From contig NZ_AOFQ01000056.1 in assembly GCF_000495915.1 (NCBI RefSeq), positions 59,766 through 123,765 of the forward strand: a stretch of DNA of 64,000 bases, written 5' to 3'. This document shows, piece by piece, positions 30,217 through 40,364 of this stretch. Source of the DNA: Stutzerimonas chloritidismutans AW-1 (GTDB lineage: Bacteria; Pseudomonadota; Gammaproteobacteria; Pseudomonadales; Pseudomonadaceae). A model generated the notes under the pieces. That model was given only the letters and a program-made list of their open reading frames with translations. It did no database searches and was not told where the DNA came from. Each line of letters opens with the position of its first letter. Within the stretch, counting starts at the first letter, position 1. A program made the position numbers and the translations under genes.

Positions 30217-32979
30217 TCAGGCTAGTTTGGCGAGCATTTCTCGCGCCTCTTGCTGCTGGACATCGCTACCCTCGGAAATCACTTCATCCAGGATGTCGCG
30301 TGCACCTTCAGCGTCGCCCATGTCGATATAGGCTCTGGCGAGATCCAGCTTGGTGGTAGTTTCGTCGGTGTCGGAGAAGAAATCGAAGTCGTCCTCCCCA
30401 CCGCCGTCGGCGTCAGTCGTAGCCAAGTTGTCAGCAGGAGCAGTGGCCGGCTCCTCCAGTTCCTTGGACAGATCATCCAGATCAGCCTCCACCTCGTTCA
30501 GCTTGTCGGCAAAGGTTTCCGGTTGCGCCTCAAACTCGGGCTCATCCAGCGAAATATCGAACCCTTCGGGCAAATCGTCGCTCGGATTCGCTACAGGCTC
30601 CGACAGTTCGAAATCGAGATCATCACTTTCAAACGCAGCAGGACCTTCAACCGGCTCCTCGTCGAGATTGAGCGAAAACTCTGTAGGGGCTTGCTCCGTT
30701 CCTTTGTCGCTGTCCAGATCGAACGAGAAATCGGAAAGATCGTCCTGCTCGGCGTCTTGCGCAGACTTATCTTCTGCGAGATCGAAGGAGAAATCGCTGG
30801 CTGCAGGCGAGGTCTCACGCTCGGTAACCGGCTCATCCAGCGTCAGGTCGTCGAAGTCCAAAGAGTCGTCCGCAGGTGCAGCCGGACGCTCCTCGTTCAG
30901 ATCGATGTCCAGATCATCCAGGCTGAGGTCGAATGCATCGTCCAGATCCTGCCCTGCCGCCGGCGCGGCCGGCTCGTCGAGCTGCAGATCATCAAGGTCG
31001 AGGCGGTCCATGTCCATATGAGTGGCGGCGACAGCTGCCGAGCCTCCGATCGCCGCGGCCATGGCGGGATACTTGTACTTCAGCTGCTCGACTTCGGTGG
31101 TAGCGCCGCCGATTTCACGTAGCTCAGCTTCTTCACGGGCGAAGCCATCGCGATTGCCTAACTCCGCATACACTTCCATCAGCTTCAGCCGGAGATCGCT
31201 CCGCTGAGGCTCGTCATTAAGGGCGTTTTGTAGCAGTTCTGCAGCCTGATTGAAGCGGCCGTAAGCGATGTAGATGTCCGCCTCGGCCAATGCATCACCT
31301 GTAGTGGAAGTCAGCTCATCCGACGCAGCCGGAGCGTCGGCATGGAAGGAAGTCGGTTCAAGTTGATGCTCCTGTCCCAAATCGACGTACGCTGGCGATT
31401 CCACTCGCAGATCGTCGACCGTGTCATCCGCCATCAGACTTTCCTGCAGCTCCGCCTCTTTCATCGCATTGCGGCGCGAAAGAGCCATCAGACCCAGCAG
31501 TAACAGCAACAGGGCACTACCGCCGACGACACCGAGCAGCAAAGTGTTGGACAGCAGATCGTCAATCAGGCTCTTGGGCTCAGGCTCAACAACAGGTGCG
31601 ACCGGTTTCGCTGGGCTGGCTGGCTTTGCAGCAGGCTTGGACGCCGCAGACTGCTCGGCCGGTGCCGGAGCTACGACTGGAGCAGGTTCCTGCCGGGTAT
31701 CAACAGCAGAATCAGCCTGGGTGTCACCGTCAGCGCGGGCCGGCTCTTGCGTGCTACCTTCAGTTACCTGGGGCTCTGTTTTTGCGGCAGCAGGCTGGCT
31801 GGCGTTGGCGTTGGCGTTGGCGTCCAGCGCCGGGGCCTGGCCTTCGGCACCGACCTGGGCCTGCAGCTTGGCAAGCTGGTCATCCTTGAGCTGCATAAGC
31901 CGTTGCAGCTTTTCCAGCTGCCCCTGTAGATCATTCAGACGATCCTTGAGGTCGTCGTTCTCACGACGGCTGGAGTCCAGACTCTCCTGGGTCACCGCCA
32001 GCTTGTCACGCAAGGCCTGGCCGCCTTCGGCAGACCCGGTGTCGGAGCCGGCAGTTTCCTTGCCCGCATCAGCCGCCACCAGGCGGAGGCTGTCACGAGA
32101 CTCGCTACGCGACGGTGCTGCTCCAGCTTCAGTACGACGGGTCGCGTCCAGTTGGCGAGCGCCTGCAACCGCGCCACCACTACCCTGTCGCCATGCCGCG
32201 TTCTGCTCCGCGACCTGAGCGATCGCTTCGGCCTGAGAGCGAGTCGATATCTGCTCGGCATCCGGCAGACGAAGTACCTGCCCGCTCTTCATCCGGTTGA
32301 TATTGCCGCCAATGAAAGCATCAGGATTGAGATCCTGAATAGCCAGCATCGCCTGATGAACCGTTCCATTGCGACGATTGCGCTCCGCGATCTCCCAGAG
32401 AGTGTCGCGCGCAGAAGTCTTGTACTCGCTACCGCCGCTCTGCGGCGCGCTTACCGGCTGAACTGCGGTCGAGCGCGTTGTAGACGGACGAGCTGGCGCA
32501 GAGCGTACTGGCTCTACTGTTCGGGACGGAGCGGAAATGGGCAACTGCGGTGCTGCGGCCGCTGCGGTTTCCGGTGAATAGAGTGGCGGATCGAGCAGCA
32601 GGGTGTACTCACGGAGCAGGCGCCCACTGGGCCAGAGCACCTCTACGAGAAAATTGAGATAGGGTTCGCGTACCGGCTTGCTGGACGAAACCTGAATGAC
32701 GCTCTTTCCGTTCGGACGCAGCACTGGAGTGAATTTCAGGTCCGTCAGAAAGTACTGGCGATCAATACCGGCGCGATTGAATTCTTCGAGCGAGGCCAAT
32801 ACCGGGATCACCTCCCCGGGCGCCAGGCTGTTTGCATCCAGCAGCTCGATTTCCGCGATCAGCGGTTGATTCAATGACGACTGAAGCGTGACCTCTCCCA
32901 ACCCAAGCGCGTGGGCCATTTCTGTAGTCAGCGCGGTAGCAGCCGCGATTGCCAGCACCAGATTGCGAACCCGAACCAT
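30217..32979 (-). CDS. fimV: FimV family polar scaffold protein
   Basis: A 920-residue protein. A signal sequence (about 1-25) precedes the FimV N-terminal domain; a LysM peptidoglycan-binding domain follows at about 183-238 ('YKTSARDTLWEIAERNRRN'). A coiled coil follows at about 320-370, one membrane segment near 478-500 (LLLGVVGGSALLLLLLGLM), and a long acidic cytoplasmic part with repeated 'DDLDLD'-type blocks. The C-terminal 50 residues match the FimV C-terminal motif (TTKLDLARAYIDMGDAEGAR). FimV organises polar type IV pili and twitching. Confidence 0.94.
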   Translation of the reverse strand: MVRVRNLVLAIAAATALTTEMAHALGLGEVTLQSSLNQPLIAEIELLDANSLAPGEVIPVLASLEEFNRAGIDRQYFLTDLKFTPVLRPNGKSVIQVSSSKPVREPYLNFLVEVLWPSGRLLREYTLLLDPPLYSPETAAAAAPQLPISAPSRTVEPVRSAPARPSTTRSTAVQPVSAPQSGGSEYKTSARDTLWEIAERNRRNGTVHQAMLAIQDLNPDAFIGGNINRMKSGQVLRLPDAEQISTRSQAEAIAQVAEQNAAWRQGSGGAVAGARQLDATRRTEAGAAPSRSESRDSLRLVAADAGKETAGSDTGSAEGGQALRDKLAVTQESLDSSRRENDDLKDRLNDLQGQLEKLQRLMQLKDDQLAKLQAQVGAEGQAPALDANANANASQPAAAKTEPQVTEGSTQEPARADGDTQADSAVDTRQEPAPVVAPAPAEQSAASKPAAKPASPAKPVAPVVEPEPKSLIDDLLSNTLLLGVVGGSALLLLLLGLMALSRRNAMKEAELQESLMADDTVDDLRVESPAYVDLGQEHQLEPTSFHADAPAASDELTSTTGDALAEADIYIAYGRFNQAAELLQNALNDEPQRSDLRLKLMEVYAELGNRDGFAREEAELREIGGATTEVEQLKYKYPAMAAAIGGSAAVAATHMDMDRLDLDDLQLDEPAAPAAGQDLDDAFDLSLDDLDIDLNEERPAAPADDSLDFDDLTLDEPVTERETSPAASDFSFDLAEDKSAQDAEQDDLSDFSFDLDSDKGTEQAPTEFSLNLDEEPVEGPAAFESDDLDFELSEPVANPSDDLPEGFDISLDEPEFEAQPETFADKLNEVEADLDDLSKELEEPATAPADNLATTDADGGGEDDFDFFSDTDETTTKLDLARAYIDMGDAEGARDILDEVISEGSDVQQQEAREMLAKLA

Positions 32980-33123
32980 TATTTAATCCCTTGTTTATCT
33001 TTTTCTCGAACTACGAGAGGGTCTTATGTCACTGCCCGCGCCACCTGGCGGTGGCTCCCCATCAGCGATAAGCCGTTCAGCGCATCGGCTAGAAATATTC
33101 TTTGAATTACCAGTAAGTATCTT

Positions 33124-34134
33124 TTACAGATAGTCTTTTATCAACAACTCACCAGACTGCACAGCGTTTAGTGCCGCGCCTTTTCGCACGTTATCAGACA
33201 CAATCCACAAATTGACTTCCCGTGGATCACAGATGCCTCTGCGAAGTCTTCCAACATAGATCGCCTCCTGCCCGACTGCGTCACCAACCGCCGTCGGATA
33301 GTCGTCCGACTCCACCAGCTCAACCCCTTGCGCCGCGTCGAGAGCCGCAGACAGCGCTGGCATATCGGCCTCGACGCCACCCTGCAACGAGACGATGAGG
33401 CTCTCTCCAAAGAACACCGGAGCTTGAACGAACGTAACAGAGACGGCGAGTTCAGGCATATCCAGAAGCTGACGAAGCTCTTCAACCAGACGCCGTTCCT
33501 GCGCTCCATATCCTTGCGCGTCGACCGCCTCGGCTTGTGCGAGCATATTGAAAGCCATCTGCCGGCCGAATATTCGGGGCTCCAAAGGTCGCGCATTGAG
33601 CAATTCAGATGTCTGCCGGGCAAGCTCCTTCACACCTGCCGAGCCACGGCTGGACACTGGCAGACAAGCCGTAACAGTCACGCGATGCAAATCCAGCTGT
33701 TGCCGGATCGGCTTCAATGCAATGGCCAGAGCGACCGCTTCAGGCAGTGGACTGGCAATGGCGCGCTGATCGGGCAGTGAATCGAGCAGCCCGCCGTTAA
33801 CCTCTGGCACCACGCAAAGCTGCTGCTTGACGGGAATCGAGCCTGACAGATCGACGATTCGGCAGCCTGCCGCTACTGCCTTGACGTGACACTCGCTCAC
33901 CAATTCCGAAGCACCGACCAGAAACACCAGCTGCGCCCGATTGAAGTCGAAGCGATCCGCCTCGCCTACACGCAGATTCCGGCCCTTGAATGGCACCGTG
34001 TGCCCGACATCCTCGCTGTCACCCAACAGATACAGCTCGGCAACCGGAAACGCACGCTCCTCGAGCACCTCGACCAGTGCTTCGCCTACCAGGCTGACCG
34101 CACCTACGACCGCAACACCGACACCTGTGGGCAT
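33124..34134 (-). CDS. Aspartate-semialdehyde dehydrogenase paralogue (Usg-like), probably not catalytic
   Basis: A 336-residue ASADH-fold protein: 'GVGVAVVGAVSLVGEALVEVL' is the NADP-binding start and 'NLWIVSDNVRKGAALNAVQ' the usual end. In the catalytic segment, where active enzymes have PNC followed by ST, this protein reads 'IASPLPEAVALAIALKP'; the aligned Cys is Pro. It therefore probably lacks dehydrogenase activity, like Usg proteins. Start at ATG 34134 after GGAGGTGACG. It sits just downstream of true asd. Confidence 0.88.
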   Translation of the reverse strand: MPTGVGVAVVGAVSLVGEALVEVLEERAFPVAELYLLGDSEDVGHTVPFKGRNLRVGEADRFDFNRAQLVFLVGASELVSECHVKAVAAGCRIVDLSGSIPVKQQLCVVPEVNGGLLDSLPDQRAIASPLPEAVALAIALKPIRQQLDLHRVTVTACLPVSSRGSAGVKELARQTSELLNARPLEPRIFGRQMAFNMLAQAEAVDAQGYGAQERRLVEELRQLLDMPELAVSVTFVQAPVFFGESLIVSLQGGVEADMPALSAALDAAQGVELVESDDYPTAVGDAVGQEAIYVGRLRRGICDPREVNLWIVSDNVRKGAALNAVQSGELLIKDYL

Positions 34135-34220
34135 CGTCACCTCCACGCACTAAGGACCGGCACTGTAGCGAAATGGCAGACCACTGCAACCAGCGCCGCC
34201 GAGCGGCACATCGCATAAAC

Positions 34221-34247
34221 GAAAACGCCGCGAACAAGTCGCGGCGT
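34221..34247 (-). terminator. Intrinsic terminator after asd
   Basis: On the minus strand ACGCCGCGA-CTTGT-TCGCGGCGT forms a 9-bp stem followed by TTTCGTTT. It lies 22 bases past the asd stop and before the Usg-like gene. Confidence 0.8.
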
Positions 34248-34269
34248 CTGGCACTTCATCGAGAGCGCA

Positions 34270-35382
34270 TCAACGCTCCAGCAGGATACGCAACATGCGC
34301 CGCAGCGGCTCCGCGGCGCCCCACAGCAGCTGATCGCCCACGGTGAACGCGCCCAGGTAGTGCGAGCCCATGTTGAGCTTGCGCAGACGGCCGACCGGCA
34401 CGCTTAGCGTTCCGGTGACTGCGGCCGGACTCAGCTCCTGCATGCTGGCATCACGATGATTCGGCACCAGTTTGACCCAGGGATTGTGCTGGCTGATCAG
34501 CCCTTCGATATCGGAGATCGGCACATCCTTGTTCAGCTTGATGGTCAGCGCCTGGCTGTGGCAGCGCATGGCACCCACGCGCACGCAGATGCCGTCAACC
34601 GGGATCGGACTCTTGAATCGACCAAGGATCTTGTTGGTCTCAGCCTGCGCCTTCCACTCTTCGCGGCTCTGGCCATTCGGCAACTCCTTGTCAATGTAAG
34701 GAATTAGGCTGCCGGCAAGCGGCACGCCGAAATTGTCGACCGGAAATGCTTCGCTGCGCTGGGTTTCAGCCACCTTACGGTCGATATCCAGAATCGCGCT
34801 GGCGGGATTGGCCAGGTCATCGGCCACGGCCGCATTGATTGCACCCATCTGCTTGATCAGTTCGCGCATGTTCTGCGCGCCGGCGCCGGAGGCTGCCTGA
34901 TAGGTCATCGCGCTCATCCACTCGACCAGACCGGCTTCGAACAGACCGCCAAGGCCCATCAGCGCCAGGCTGACGGTGCAGTTGCCGCCGATGTAGTTCT
35001 TGGTGCCGGCATCCAGTTGCTGGTCGATCACGCGACGATTCACCGGATCGAGCACGATCACCGCATCGTCCTGCATACGCAGCGAGGACGCCGCGTCGAT
35101 CCAGTAGCCCTGCCAGCCCGCTTCACGCAGCTTGGGGAAGACTTCATTGGTGTAGTCGCCGCCCTGACAGGTCAGGATCACATCGAGGCCTTTCAGCTCG
35201 TCGATGCTGTAGGCGTCCTTCAGCGCAGCGGTTTCCTTGCCAATATCGGGGCCCTGGCCGCCGACATTGGAAGTGGTGAAGAACACGGGCTCGATCAGGT
35301 CGAAATCCCGCTCTTCCAGCATCCGCTGCATGAGCACGGAACCGACCATACCGCGCCAACCGATCAGACCTACACGTTTCAT
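34270..35382 (-). CDS. asd: Aspartate-semialdehyde dehydrogenase
   Basis: A 370-residue enzyme reducing aspartyl phosphate to the semialdehyde, the branch point for lysine, threonine, methionine and diaminopimelate. '[18 protein letters not shown]' is the NADP loop. The active Cys lies in '[19 protein letters not shown]' at about residue 135, and the catalytic His in '[16 protein letters not shown]'. Length and motifs match the gamma-proteobacterial type. Confidence 0.97.
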   Translation of the reverse strand: MKRVGLIGWRGMVGSVLMQRMLEERDFDLIEPVFFTTSNVGGQGPDIGKETAALKDAYSIDELKGLDVILTCQGGDYTNEVFPKLREAGWQGYWIDAASSLRMQDDAVIVLDPVNRRVIDQQLDAGTKNYIGGNCTVSLALMGLGGLFEAGLVEWMSAMTYQAASGAGAQNMRELIKQMGAINAAVADDLANPASAILDIDRKVAETQRSEAFPVDNFGVPLAGSLIPYIDKELPNGQSREEWKAQAETNKILGRFKSPIPVDGICVRVGAMRCHSQALTIKLNKDVPISDIEGLISQHNPWVKLVPNHRDASMQELSPAAVTGTLSVPVGRLRKLNMGSHYLGAFTVGDQLLWGAAEPLRRMLRILLER

Positions 35383-35399
35383 CGCAACTACACCTATAG

Positions 35400-35431
35400 A
35401 AAAAGTGGCCCGCGCAGATTAAGGCGGGCCA
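35400..35431 (-). terminator. Intrinsic terminator after leuB
   Basis: On the minus strand TGGCCCGC pairs with GCGGGCCA (35406-35413 with 35424-35431), loop of 10 bases, followed by CTTTTTCT. It ends the leuC-leuD-leuB transcript. Confidence 0.85.
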
Positions 35432-35436
35432 GAAGA

Positions 35437-36519
35437 TTACAACTTCGCGAGGGCCGCGACTACTGCATCGCCCATCGCCTGAGTACCGACCTTGGTACAG
35501 CCTTCCGACCAGATATCACCGGTACGCAGGCCCTGATCGAGCACATCACTCACCGCCTGCTCGATGGCATCGGCTGCCGCTACCTGATTGAAGCTGTAAC
35601 GCAGCATCATCGAAACGGACAGGATGGTCGCCAACGGATTGGCAATGCCCTGGCCAGCGATATCCGGCGCTGAACCGTGGCACGGCTCGTACATGCCCTT
35701 GTTGCCCGCATCCAGCGAGGCGGACGGCAGCATGCCAATGGAACCGGTCAGCATCGATGCCTCGTCGGAGAGGATGTCGCCAAACATGTTGTCGGTGACG
35801 ATCACGTCGAACTGCTTCGGTGCGCGCACCAGCTGCATTGCCGCATTGTCGACGTACATGTGGCTCAGCTCGATCTCGGGATAGTCCTTGGCCACTTCCT
35901 CAACCACAGCACGCCACAGCTGGCTGGACGCCAGCACGTTGGCCTTGTCCACCGAACAGAGCTTCTTGTTGCGCACCATCGCCATGTCGAAGCCGACCTT
36001 GGCGATGCGACGGATTTCGCTTTCACTGTACGGCAGCGTGTCGTACGCCATGCGCTCACCGTTCTCCAGCACCTTGCTTTCGCGCGGCTTGCCGAAATAG
36101 ATGCCGCCGGTCAACTCGCGAACGATGAGGATATCCAGACCGGCCACGATCTCAGGCTTCAGCGACGACGCATCGGCCAGTTGCGGGTAGAGCAGTGCAG
36201 GACGCAGGTTACCGAACAGCCCCAGCTCGGAGCGAATCTTCAGCAGACCGCGCTCGGGACGAATGACCGGATCGATCTTGTCCCACTTCGGGCCTCCCAC
36301 CGCGCCAAGCAGAATGGCATCGGCAGCACGTGCACGCGCAAGGGTTTCGTCGGCCAGCGGCACGCCATATTTGTCGACCGCTGCGCCACCCAACTCGTCA
36401 TAGCTCAGCTCGAAGTCCAGCTGGAACTTGTCATTGGCCAGCTGCAGAACCTTGACCGCCTCGGCCATGATCTCCGGGCCGATACCATCACCGGGCAGAA
36501 CCAGAATCTGTTTACTCAT
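35437..36519 (-). CDS. leuB: 3-isopropylmalate dehydrogenase
   Basis: A 360-residue NAD-dependent enzyme oxidising and decarboxylating 3-isopropylmalate. '[16 protein letters not shown]' opens the protein; '[10 protein letters not shown]' and '[20 protein letters not shown]' are the substrate and metal-binding signatures. Start at ATG 36519 (a GTG one codon earlier is possible). Last of the leuCDB string. Confidence 0.97.
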   Translation of the reverse strand: MSKQILVLPGDGIGPEIMAEAVKVLQLANDKFQLDFELSYDELGGAAVDKYGVPLADETLARARAADAILLGAVGGPKWDKIDPVIRPERGLLKIRSELGLFGNLRPALLYPQLADASSLKPEIVAGLDILIVRELTGGIYFGKPRESKVLENGERMAYDTLPYSESEIRRIAKVGFDMAMVRNKKLCSVDKANVLASSQLWRAVVEEVAKDYPEIELSHMYVDNAAMQLVRAPKQFDVIVTDNMFGDILSDEASMLTGSIGMLPSASLDAGNKGMYEPCHGSAPDIAGQGIANPLATILSVSMMLRYSFNQVAAADAIEQAVSDVLDQGLRTGDIWSEGCTKVGTQAMGDAVVAALAKL

Positions 36520-36615
36520 CACATTCCTCGATTTTCACTTGGGTGGACGCCGTTGTGTTCATCCACCGAAACCCTGCAAGTGGATGGATGACGCATCATC
36601 CACCCTGCCCTTATC

Positions 36616-37263
36616 TCACTTGATGGCGCCGAACAGCCATGGCTGGCTCTGCTGGTGACGGGTCTCGAACGCCTTGATCGCGTCCGCGTCTTGCAGCGTC
36701 AGGCCGATATCGTCGAGGCCGTTGAGCAGGCAGTGCTTGCGGAAGGCATCGACTTCAAAGTCGTACTGCTTGCCGTCCGGGCGTGTCACGACCTGCGCAG
36801 CGAGGTCCACGGTCAGCTGGTAGCCTTCGTTGGCTTCGGCCTGTGCGAACAGCTCATCGACTTCCTCTTCCTTCAGCACGATCGGCAGCAGGCCGTTCTT
36901 GAAGCTGTTGTTGTAGAAAATGTCGGCAAAGCTCGGCGCGATGATCGTACGGAAACCGTACTCCTCCAGGGCCCACGGCGCGTGCTCGCGGGAGGAGCCG
37001 CAGCCGAAGTTCTCACGCGCCAGCAGCACGCTGGCGCCCTGGTAGCGCGGGAAGTTCAGCACGAAGTCCTTGTTCACCGGACGCTGCGAGCAATCCTGAT
37101 TCGGCTGACCGACGTCCAGGTAGCGCCACTCATCGAACAGATTAGGGCCAAAGCCGGTGCGCTTGATGGACTTGAGAAACTGCTTCGGAATGATCTGATC
37201 GGTATCGACGTTGGCACGATCCAGCGGACAGACCAGGCCGGTGTGTTGGGTAAAGGCTTTCAT
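36616..37263 (-). CDS. leuD: 3-isopropylmalate dehydratase small subunit
   Basis: A 215-residue swivel-domain subunit pairing with LeuC. '[20 protein letters not shown]' and '[19 protein letters not shown]' are the diagnostic motifs. It follows leuC by 11 bases with GAGGAGATAACGG before its ATG. Confidence 0.97.
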   Translation of the reverse strand: MKAFTQHTGLVCPLDRANVDTDQIIPKQFLKSIKRTGFGPNLFDEWRYLDVGQPNQDCSQRPVNKDFVLNFPRYQGASVLLARENFGCGSSREHAPWALEEYGFRTIIAPSFADIFYNNSFKNGLLPIVLKEEEVDELFAQAEANEGYQLTVDLAAQVVTRPDGKQYDFEVDAFRKHCLLNGLDDIGLTLQDADAIKAFETRHQQSQPWLFGAIK

Positions 37264-37274
37264 CCGTTATCTCC

Positions 37275-38702
37275 TCAGGCCTGGACCAGTTCGCGTACAT
37301 CGATGAAATGGCCGGTTACCGCCGCAGCGGCCGCCATGGCCGGGCTGACCAGGTGTGTGCGGCCACCAGCGCCCTGACGCCCCTCGAAGTTGCGGTTGGA
37401 AGTCGAGGCGCAATGCTCGCCGCTGCCCAGCTTGTCCGGGTTCATCGCCAGGCACATGGAGCAGCCCGGTTCGCGCCACTCGAAGCCAGCCTCGACGAAG
37501 ATCTTGTCCAACCCTTCAGCCTCGGCCTGCTGCTTCACCAGGCCGGAGCCCGGCACCACCATGGCCTGCTTGACGTTCGCCGCCACCTTGCGCCCTTTGG
37601 CGACCTCAGCCGCGGCACGCAGGTCCTCGATCCGCGAGTTGGTGCAGGAACCAATGAACACGCGATCCAGCTTGATATCGGTGATCGGCTGGTTGGCCGC
37701 CAGGCCCATGTACTTCAGCGCACGAACGATGGAATCGCGCTTGACCGGGTCGGCTTCAGCGGCGGGGTCCGGCACGCTCTGATCGACAGCCAGCACCATT
37801 TCCGGCGAAGTGCCCCAGCTGACCTGCGGCTTGATGTCCTCGGCCTTGAGCTCGACGACGGTGTCGAACACCGCGTCGACATCGGAGACCAGGCCTTTCC
37901 ACAGCTCGACCGCCTTGTCCCAGTCGTCGCCCTTCGGCGCGAACGGACGCCCTTCGACGTAGGCGATGGTCTTTTCATCCACCGCCACCATGCCTACGCG
38001 GGCACCGGCTTCGATGGACATGTTGCAGATGGTCATGCGCCCTTCCATGGACAGATCGCGAATCGCGCTGCCGGCGAATTCCAAGGCATGGCCGTTACCG
38101 CCAGCGGTGCCGATCTTGCCAATCACCGCCAGCACGATGTCCTTCGCGGTGACGCCGAACGGCAGCTTGCCTTCGACGCGCACCTGCATGTTCTTCATCT
38201 TCTTGGCGACCAGGCACTGGGTGGCGAGCACATGCTCGACCTCGGAGGTGCCGATGCCGTGGGCCAGCGCGCCGAAGGCGCCGTGGGTGGAGGTATGCGA
38301 ATCACCGCAAACCACGGTCATGCCGGGCAGTGTCGCGCCCTGCTCCGGGCCGATGACGTGGACGATGCCCTGACGCACGTCGTTCATCTTGAATTCGAGG
38401 ATGCCGAAGTCATCGCAGTTCTCGTCCAGCGTCTGCACCTGGATGCGCGAGACCTCGTCGGCGATAGCTTCCAGGCCGCCCTGACGCTCGCCCTTGGTGG
38501 TCGGCACGTTGTGGTCCGGCGTGGCGATATTGGCGTCGATGCGCCATGGCTTGCGATTGGCCAGACGCAGACCTTCGAACGCTTGTGGCGAAGTCACTTC
38601 ATGCAGGATGTGGCGGTCGATGTAGATCAGCGACGAACCATCGTCGCGACGTTTCACCTCGTGCATTTCCCAGAGCTTGTCGTAGAGCGTCTTGCCGGCC
38701 AT
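37275..38702 (-). CDS. leuC: 3-isopropylmalate dehydratase large subunit
   Basis: A 475-residue aconitase-family enzyme. 4Fe-4S ligands are seen in '[17 protein letters not shown]' and '[15 protein letters not shown]'; '[20 protein letters not shown]' is the family signature. With LeuD it isomerises 2- to 3-isopropylmalate. ATG 38702 has GAGGAAAAGTCCG upstream. The gene diverges from a LysR regulator across 153 bases, suggesting LysR control of leucine genes. Confidence 0.97.
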   Translation of the reverse strand: MAGKTLYDKLWEMHEVKRRDDGSSLIYIDRHILHEVTSPQAFEGLRLANRKPWRIDANIATPDHNVPTTKGERQGGLEAIADEVSRIQVQTLDENCDDFGILEFKMNDVRQGIVHVIGPEQGATLPGMTVVCGDSHTSTHGAFGALAHGIGTSEVEHVLATQCLVAKKMKNMQVRVEGKLPFGVTAKDIVLAVIGKIGTAGGNGHALEFAGSAIRDLSMEGRMTICNMSIEAGARVGMVAVDEKTIAYVEGRPFAPKGDDWDKAVELWKGLVSDVDAVFDTVVELKAEDIKPQVSWGTSPEMVLAVDQSVPDPAAEADPVKRDSIVRALKYMGLAANQPITDIKLDRVFIGSCTNSRIEDLRAAAEVAKGRKVAANVKQAMVVPGSGLVKQQAEAEGLDKIFVEAGFEWREPGCSMCLAMNPDKLGSGEHCASTSNRNFEGRQGAGGRTHLVSPAMAAAAAVTGHFIDVRELVQA

Positions 38703-38855
38703 CGGACTTTTCCTCATCTGCTTTCTATGCGGGGCGAATAGCCCTTGCGCTTATGGGGACGATGCTAGGGACTTGCATTCAATTACTCAAATTCATATTT
38801 TTCATCCCAAGCATTCCCTACAGGAATCCAAATCATCACCGGATAGAGATCGTTC

Positions 38856-39731
38856 ATGGACCTGGCCAACCTCAATGCCTTTATCGCCATCGCGGAAACG
38901 GGCAGCTTTTCCTTGGCCGCGGAGCGCCTGCATCTGACCCAGCCTGCAGTCAGCAAACGCATCGCCGCATTGGAATCGCAGCTGGACGTGCGCCTGTTCG
39001 ACCGGCTCGGCCGCGAGATTGGCCTGACCGAGGCAGGAAGAGCCCTGCTGCCGCGGGCCTATCAGATTTTGAATGTACTGGACGACACCCGCCGCGCCTT
39101 GACCAACCTCAACGGCGACATTGGCGGCCGGCTGAGCCTGGCGACCAGCCATCACATCGGCCTGCATCGCCTGCCGCCCTTGCTACGCGCGTTCACCCGC
39201 GTTTATCCGCAGGTCAGCCTGGATATTCGCTTTCTCGATTCGGAAGTCGCCTACGACGAAGTGCTGCATGGCCGCGCCGAACTGGCGGTCATCACCCTGG
39301 CGCCGCAGACTGCCGAGCCGGTCCGGGCAATGAAGGTATGGGACGACCCGCTGGATTTCGTTGTCGCGCCCGAGCACCCGCTGGCGGGCAAGGCGGATAT
39401 TCGTCTGGCCGATGTCGCCGGCCATCCTGCCGTCTTTCCCGGCGGCAACACCTTCACTCACCACATCGCCCAGCGACTGTTCGAGCGTGAGGGCCTGACG
39501 CCCAATATCACCATGAGCACCAACTATATGGAGACCATCAAGATGATGGTCTCCATCGGCATTGCCTGGAGCGTGTTACCGCGCAGCATGCTCGACGAAC
39601 AGGTGGTCAGCCTGCCTCTACCAGGCATTCAGCTGACCCGGCAACTTGGCTACATCGTGCACAGGGAACGCACCCTGTCCAATGCGGCCAGAGCCTTCAT
39701 GGCGCTGCTGGATGCTGAACGCGGTGACTGA
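38856..39731 (+). CDS. LysR family regulator (candidate leucine operon regulator)
   Basis: A 291-residue LysR protein with N-terminal 'LANLNAFIAIAETGSFSLAA' and 'LTQPAVSKRIAALESQLDVR' as the winged helix-turn-helix, and an effector domain of the usual length. It is divergent from leuC, which is the classical arrangement for a regulator acting on its neighbour. From memory it corresponds to PA3122. The regulated target is inference. Confidence 0.92.
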   Translation: MDLANLNAFIAIAETGSFSLAAERLHLTQPAVSKRIAALESQLDVRLFDRLGREIGLTEAGRALLPRAYQILNVLDDTRRALTNLNGDIGGRLSLATSHHIGLHRLPPLLRAFTRVYPQVSLDIRFLDSEVAYDEVLHGRAELAVITLAPQTAEPVRAMKVWDDPLDFVVAPEHPLAGKADIRLADVAGHPAVFPGGNTFTHHIAQRLFEREGLTPNITMSTNYMETIKMMVSIGIAWSVLPRSMLDEQVVSLPLPGIQLTRQLGYIVHRERTLSNAARAFMALLDAERGD

Positions 39732-39752
39732 CCAGACGAGACAACTACAAGA

Positions 39753-39780
39753 AAGGGCGCCCTATGGCGCCCTTCTCTCC
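39753..39780. terminator. Bidirectional terminator between lysR and ibpA
   Basis: A perfect 9-bp stem AAGGGCGCC/GGCGCCCTT with loop CTAT between two convergent genes. T-rich tails follow on both strands (TTCTCTCC rightwards, TTTCTTG leftwards). Confidence 0.75.
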
Positions 39781-39788
39781 CTTGCAGA

Positions 39789-40235
39789 TCAACCCTCCAG
39801 CGCGGGCCGCTGATCGGCATTGATCGGGATGCGCTTGGGCTTGGCCTCTTCCGGCACCACGCGCACCAGGTCGATGTTGAGCAGGCCACTGTTCAGCGCA
39901 GCGCCTTTCACCTCGATGTGGTCGGCTAGCCGGAACGACAACTTGAACGCCCGCTGAGCGATACCCTGATGCAGATAGGTGACATTCTCGGCCTCGCTTT
40001 CGCGCCGCCCGCCACTGATGGTCAGCACACTGCGCTCGACCTGCAGATCGAGGTCGGACTCCTCGAAGCCGGCGGCTGCGACCACGATTCGATACTGGTC
40101 GTCACCGTGTTTCTCGATGTTATAGGGTGGATACGAGCTGCCGGTGTCGTTGCGCAGCGCGGACTCGAACAGGTCATTGAAACGATCGAAGCCCACGGAT
40201 TGCCGGAACAGAGGGGCCATGGGGAACGAACTCAT
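39789..40235 (-). CDS. ibpA: Small heat shock protein (Hsp20/IbpA)
   Basis: A 148-residue alpha-crystallin-type chaperone holding unfolded proteins. N-terminal 'FDRFNDLFESALRND' and 'YPPYNIEKHGDDQYRIVVAAAGF' lead into the ACD; 'HQGIAQRAFKLSFRLADHIEVKGA' follows, with the C-terminal anchoring motif (KRIPIN). A sigma-32 promoter and a ROSE-like thermosensor precede it. Confidence 0.95.
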   Translation of the reverse strand: MSSFPMAPLFRQSVGFDRFNDLFESALRNDTGSSYPPYNIEKHGDDQYRIVVAAAGFEESDLDLQVERSVLTISGGRRESEAENVTYLHQGIAQRAFKLSFRLADHIEVKGAALNSGLLNIDLVRVVPEEAKPKRIPINADQRPALEG

Positions 40236-40239
40236 GATA

Positions 40240-40293
40240 AACCTCCTGAATCAGCGAGTTGAAACTGGCAGGACCCGACTTCGGCATCCCGCT
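40240..40293 (-). ncRNA. ROSE-like RNA thermometer in the ibpA 5' leader
   Basis: The leader between the predicted start near 40293 and the ibpA ATG ends in TCGCTGATTCAGGAGG. The block TCGCT can pair with AGGAG of the Shine-Dalgarno site, with the conserved mismatch around G typical of ROSE elements in Hsp20 leaders. An upstream hairpin is also possible around CCGAAGTCGG. Pairing at low temperature would hide the ribosome site. Confidence 0.75.
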
Positions 40294-40299
40294 GAGCCC

Positions 40300-40328
40300 T
40301 AGATGGGAACCGTTATGCAGATTTCAAG
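40300..40328 (-). promoter_or_regulatory. Sigma-32 promoter of ibpA
   Basis: On the minus strand CTTGAAA (40322-40328), a 14-base spacer, and CCCATCTA (40300-40307) match the heat-shock consensus CTTGAAA / CCCCATNT closely. It lies about 65 bases upstream of the ibpA ATG. Confidence 0.88.
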
Positions 40329-40364
40329 GCACAGAAAATGAGCCTGCCGACGAGAGGTAACACC

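Noticed and set aside
33124..34134. Second functional aspartate-semialdehyde dehydrogenase
   Set aside because: The catalytic Cys position is Pro in the aligned segment; true asd lies next to it.
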